From contig CAYLLA010000067.1 in NCBI GenBank assembly GCA_964384555.1, positions 1-6,833 on the forward strand: a stretch of 6,833 nt of DNA, given 5' to 3'. Under the pieces are notes generated by a model, which did not search any database, had not been told where the DNA came from, and saw only the letters and a program-made list of their open reading frames with translations. Source of the DNA: CAG-390 sp964384555 (GTDB lineage Bacteria > Bacillota > Clostridia > Oscillospirales > CAG-272). Positions 4,505 through 6,833 of this stretch are shown here, one piece after another (position 1 is the stretch's first letter; every line of letters starts with the position of its first letter). The position numbers and the translations under genes were made by a program.

Positions 4505-5917
4505 ATGTCAACACCAAATACACACTACGGCGCCGAAGAGATAGCAAAAATGCTCGACGGTCGCAAAAGCATTTTTTTTATAGGCATCGGCGGCATCACA
4601 ATGTCCTCGCTGGCGCATATCTCGCTCATTCACGGCTTTCGTGTCGGCGGTTCGGACAGAACAGAGACCGCGCTCACCGATGAGCTTGCCCGCTGTGGGA
4701 TAGATATCTCCTACACTGAGGATCCTGCGCTCATCGAGGGATATGAGGCGGTGGTCTATACTGTTGCCATATCCCCGGATAACCCGCAATATAAGGCGGC
4801 ACTGCGGCAGGGGCTGCCCTGCATCTCCCGCGCCGATTATCTCGGGTATATCATGACGGGCTACAAAAACCGCGTTGGCATATCCGGAATGCACGGCAAG
4901 AGCACCTGCACATCTATGTGCGCGTTGGCGTTTATGGAGGCGGGCGGCGATCCTACCGTTGTATCGGGAGCGGAGCTTTCCGCTATGGGCGGCGCGTATC
5001 GTTTGGGCGGGCGCGACAATTTTGTTTTTGAGGCCTGCGAGTATATGGACTCCTTCCTTGATTTTAATCCCACCGTTGCGGTCGTTTTGAATATCGAGAT
5101 GGATCATGTCGATTATTTTTCAAGCATCGCGCAGATCCGCCGCTCTTTTGCTTCATTTATGTCGCTGTCGGGAGCGGAGGGCAGAGCGGTCATAAACGCA
5201 GATGACGAAAATGTTATGCTTGCCGCCCGTCTTTACGGCGGCGAAAAGATAACCGTATCAACAAGAGATCCGATGGCTGATTATTCCGCCGCTAATATAG
5301 TTTACGAACGTGGCCGTGCCGGCTTTGATATCCTGCATCGCGGCGAGCGAGAGGTAAGCCTTAAACTGTCCGTCCCCGGTGCGCATAATGTTTACAACGC
5401 ACTTGCGGCCTATGCCGCCGCACGTTGCTGTGGGTTGGATCCGGAGGGCATCGCCCGCGGTCTTGCCAAGTTTGGCGGGGCGCACCGCCGCATGGAGTAT
5501 AAGGGCAGCTTTGGCGGCGCGGAGGTCTATGATGATTACGGTCATCACCCCACCGAGATCCGCGCGACCCTGGGCACCCTGCGCCAAATGGCGGAGGGGC
5601 GGCTCGTTTGCGTTTTTCAGTCGCACACCTACAGCCGCACCGCAAAGCTGTTTGAGGATTTTGCCTCGGCGCTTTGCCTTGCCGACCGTGTTATAGTTGC
5701 GGATATCTATGCCGCACGCGAGACGGATACCATGGGAGTCAGCTGTGATACGCTTGCGCGTGAGATAGAAAACATGGGCGGCAGTGCCGTTGGCGGCGGC
5801 AGCTTTGAGAATATCGCCGATCTACTTCGCGGTGAGATAGGCGAGGGGGACACCCTGGTCGTGATGGGAGCGGGGGATATATATAAGCTCTACCCGCTGA
5901 TAGGACTTTCGGAATGA
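4505..5917 (+). CDS. murC: UDP-N-acetylmuramate--L-alanine ligase
   Basis: MurC joins L-alanine to UDP-MurNAc with ATP, the first amino-acid addition in cytoplasmic peptidoglycan precursor synthesis. At 470 residues it has the usual length and three-domain order. The N-terminal UDP-binding domain has FFIGIGGITMSSLA (24-37) and GSD (49-51). The central ATPase has its P-loop at 125-134. The C-terminal domain has the MurC signature DDYGHHPTE (343-351) and GAGDIY (455-460). The P-loop reads GMHGKST where most MurC have GTHGKT. The ATG at 4505 was chosen because folding the upstream hairpin puts the GGGGG ribosome binding site at normal distance from it; GTG at 4496 would add three residues and lies inside the hairpin. 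It is separate from any division/cell-wall cluster visible here and translationally coupled to the next gene. Confidence 0.97.
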   Translation: MSTPNTHYGAEEIAKMLDGRKSIFFIGIGGITMSSLAHISLIHGFRVGGSDRTETALTDELARCGIDISYTEDPALIEGYEAVVYTVAISPDNPQYKAALRQGLPCISRADYLGYIMTGYKNRVGISGMHGKSTCTSMCALAFMEAGGDPTVVSGAELSAMGGAYRLGGRDNFVFEACEYMDSFLDFNPTVAVVLNIEMDHVDYFSSIAQIRRSFASFMSLSGAEGRAVINADDENVMLAARLYGGEKITVSTRDPMADYSAANIVYERGRAGFDILHRGEREVSLKLSVPGAHNVYNALAAYAAARCCGLDPEGIARGLAKFGGAHRRMEYKGSFGGAEVYDDYGHHPTEIRATLGTLRQMAEGRLVCVFQSHTYSRTAKLFEDFASALCLADRVIVADIYAARETDTMGVSCDTLAREIENMGGSAVGGGSFENIADLLRGEIGEGDTLVVMGAGDIYKLYPLIGLSE

Positions 5918-6717
5918 GCGGATACATGGGCGCGGCGCGTATATACGATGCCGTGAATGCGGATATAGATCATAACGCGTGGGCGGAGTTTATCGACCGC
6001 GGTCTGCACCTTTTTGGCTCAGGGCGCGCCGAGGAAGAGCTGGTGCTGGATCTTGCCTGCGGCACGGGTCAGCTCACACACGCTCTGGCTGCACGCGGCT
6101 ATGATATGACGGGGGTGGATATCTCCCCTGAGATGCTTGAGATAGCAAGGGAGCGGTGCGCGGCGGACGGTGCGCTCCTGCTCTGCCAGGATATGCGCGA
6201 TTTTGAGCTTTACGGCACTGTCGGCGCGGTGGTGTGCTGTCTTGATTCGGTCAATCATCTCATTGATGACGGCGATATAGACGAATGCTTTGCGCATGTG
6301 CATAATTATCTCGTGCCGGGCGGAGTGTTTATATTTGATGTAAATACGCAAAAAAAGTTTGAGGAATATTACGGCGAGCTGGCGTATCTTTTCCCGGGAG
6401 TGGATGCAGACGGGCGCGAGAGCTTTTGCGCTTGGCAAAACTGCTATGATGCCGAGAGCGGGATCTGCGACTTCGGTATTACCGTGTTTTATGAGACAGA
6501 GGCGGGTGCGGGAATCTACCTGCGGGCGGATGACGAGTGGTCGGAGAGGTATTATTCGCTCGAGGAGATAAGCGCGGCGCTGGAGTGTGCGGGCTTTCGG
6601 TTGGAGGCGGTCGCGGGCGCGGATGAGGATGCCGTACTGCCCGCGGGGCTTGACTGGAATGCGGCCGTGGGCGAGCACACAACAAAGCTGCATATAGCTG
6701 CCGTGGCGATAAAATGA
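5914..6717 (+). CDS. Class I SAM-dependent methyltransferase
   Basis: A 267-residue protein with a Rossmann-fold methyltransferase core and all common motifs: VLDLACGTG (44-52, SAM-binding motif I), GVDISPEML (67-75, acidic residue for the ribose), CQDMRDF (91-97) and AVVCCLDSVNHL (105-116, motif IV region), then a post-core LVPGGVFIFDV (133-143). The C-terminal part (about 145-260) is beta-rich and probably forms the substrate lid. It resembles the YqeM-like small-molecule methyltransferases of Firmicutes, whose substrate is unknown to me. The start ATG overlaps the murC stop (ATGA), with a modest AGGA (5902-5905) ahead, so it is co-transcribed and coupled. No terminator follows, so transcription may continue into the next gene. 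The methyl acceptor cannot be inferred; the murC link is positional. Confidence 0.92.
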   Translation: MSGYMGAARIYDAVNADIDHNAWAEFIDRGLHLFGSGRAEEELVLDLACGTGQLTHALAARGYDMTGVDISPEMLEIARERCAADGALLLCQDMRDFELYGTVGAVVCCLDSVNHLIDDGDIDECFAHVHNYLVPGGVFIFDVNTQKKFEEYYGELAYLFPGVDADGRESFCAWQNCYDAESGICDFGITVFYETEAGAGIYLRADDEWSERYYSLEEISAALECAGFRLEAVAGADEDAVLPAGLDWNAAVGEHTTKLHIAAVAIK

Positions 6718-6788
6718 TCGCCGCGACAGTGTGGGGCCGCAAGTAAAAGAAAAATCGAGAAAAATATAAATTTGTGCGAAAAAAGGTA

Positions 6789-6817
6789 TTGACAAACGGC
6801 AAGACATGTGGTATAAT
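6789..6817 (+). promoter_or_regulatory. Perfect consensus sigma-A promoter at window end
   Basis: TTGACA (6789-6794), a 17-base spacer and TATAAT (6812-6817) with TGG before the -10, so every consensus position including the extended -10 is present. The upstream flank (6745-6785) is A-rich, like an UP element. The start would fall near 6824, and the transcript lies outside the window. Such strength suggests a stable RNA or a highly expressed operon, but this cannot be checked here. Confidence 0.9.
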
Positions 6818-6833
6818 TACTAACGTCGCCGGC

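Noticed and set aside
4330..4683. 117-codon plus-strand frame entering murC
   Set aside because: It overlaps the murC start in another frame, begins in the promoter region and is Arg/Lys/His-rich with no family resemblance.
6019..6807. 262-codon minus-strand frame opposite the methyltransferase
   Set aside because: The plus-strand protein has full SAM-binding motifs; the reverse frame is basic shadow sequence.
1..6833. CRISPR array, tRNA, rRNA, insertion sequence or phage genes
   Set aside because: No regularly spaced repeats, tRNA-like cloverleaf, transposase or terminal inverted repeats were found on either strand.

Overview
The window looks like chromosomal DNA from a spore-forming or spore-lineage clostridial Firmicute, perhaps Oscillospiraceae/Christensenellales-like. 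The evidence is a clear SpoVG, strong AGGAGG-type ribosome binding sites, sigma-A-type promoters, mid-50s GC by eye, many ATA codons and a dispersed-repeat fragment of a kind I recall from that group. There is no tRNA, rRNA, transposase or CRISPR array.

Layout. Positions 1-264 hold a repeat fragment and a strongly foldable stretch with no credible gene, ending in a near-ideal intrinsic terminator; I propose an unassigned non-coding RNA. Positions 353-1327 (minus strand) hold a tightly coupled operon of three small proteins of unknown function. Two are short helical proteins, and the third joins a proline-rich, CxxC-containing region to a hydrophobic tail. Positions 1462-3754 (plus) hold a good promoter, a structured leader, a diacylglycerol-kinase-family lipid kinase, a lipoprotein of unknown function and a YfcE/MJ0936-type metallophosphoesterase that has no visible ribosome binding site. 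This operon runs towards spoVG (3853-4188, minus), which has its own terminator. The divergent region 4189-4504 carries the spoVG promoter and leader, plus an A/T-rich murC upstream region ending in two related hairpins that lie around the murC ribosome binding site. Positions 4505-6717 (plus) hold murC, overlapping by 4 bases a class I SAM-dependent methyltransferase. The window ends with a perfect consensus sigma-A promoter at 6789-6817 that drives something outside it.

How it fits together. The recognised genes are mainly envelope functions: lipid phosphorylation, a lipoprotein, SpoVG (an RNA-binding regulator linked to division septation and sporulation) and the first amino-acid-adding step of peptidoglycan synthesis. 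The candidates for something undescribed are the three-gene minus-strand cluster, the structured RNA at 75-264, and the hairpin arrangement at the murC start. All three rest on sequence pattern only and have not been compared with any database.
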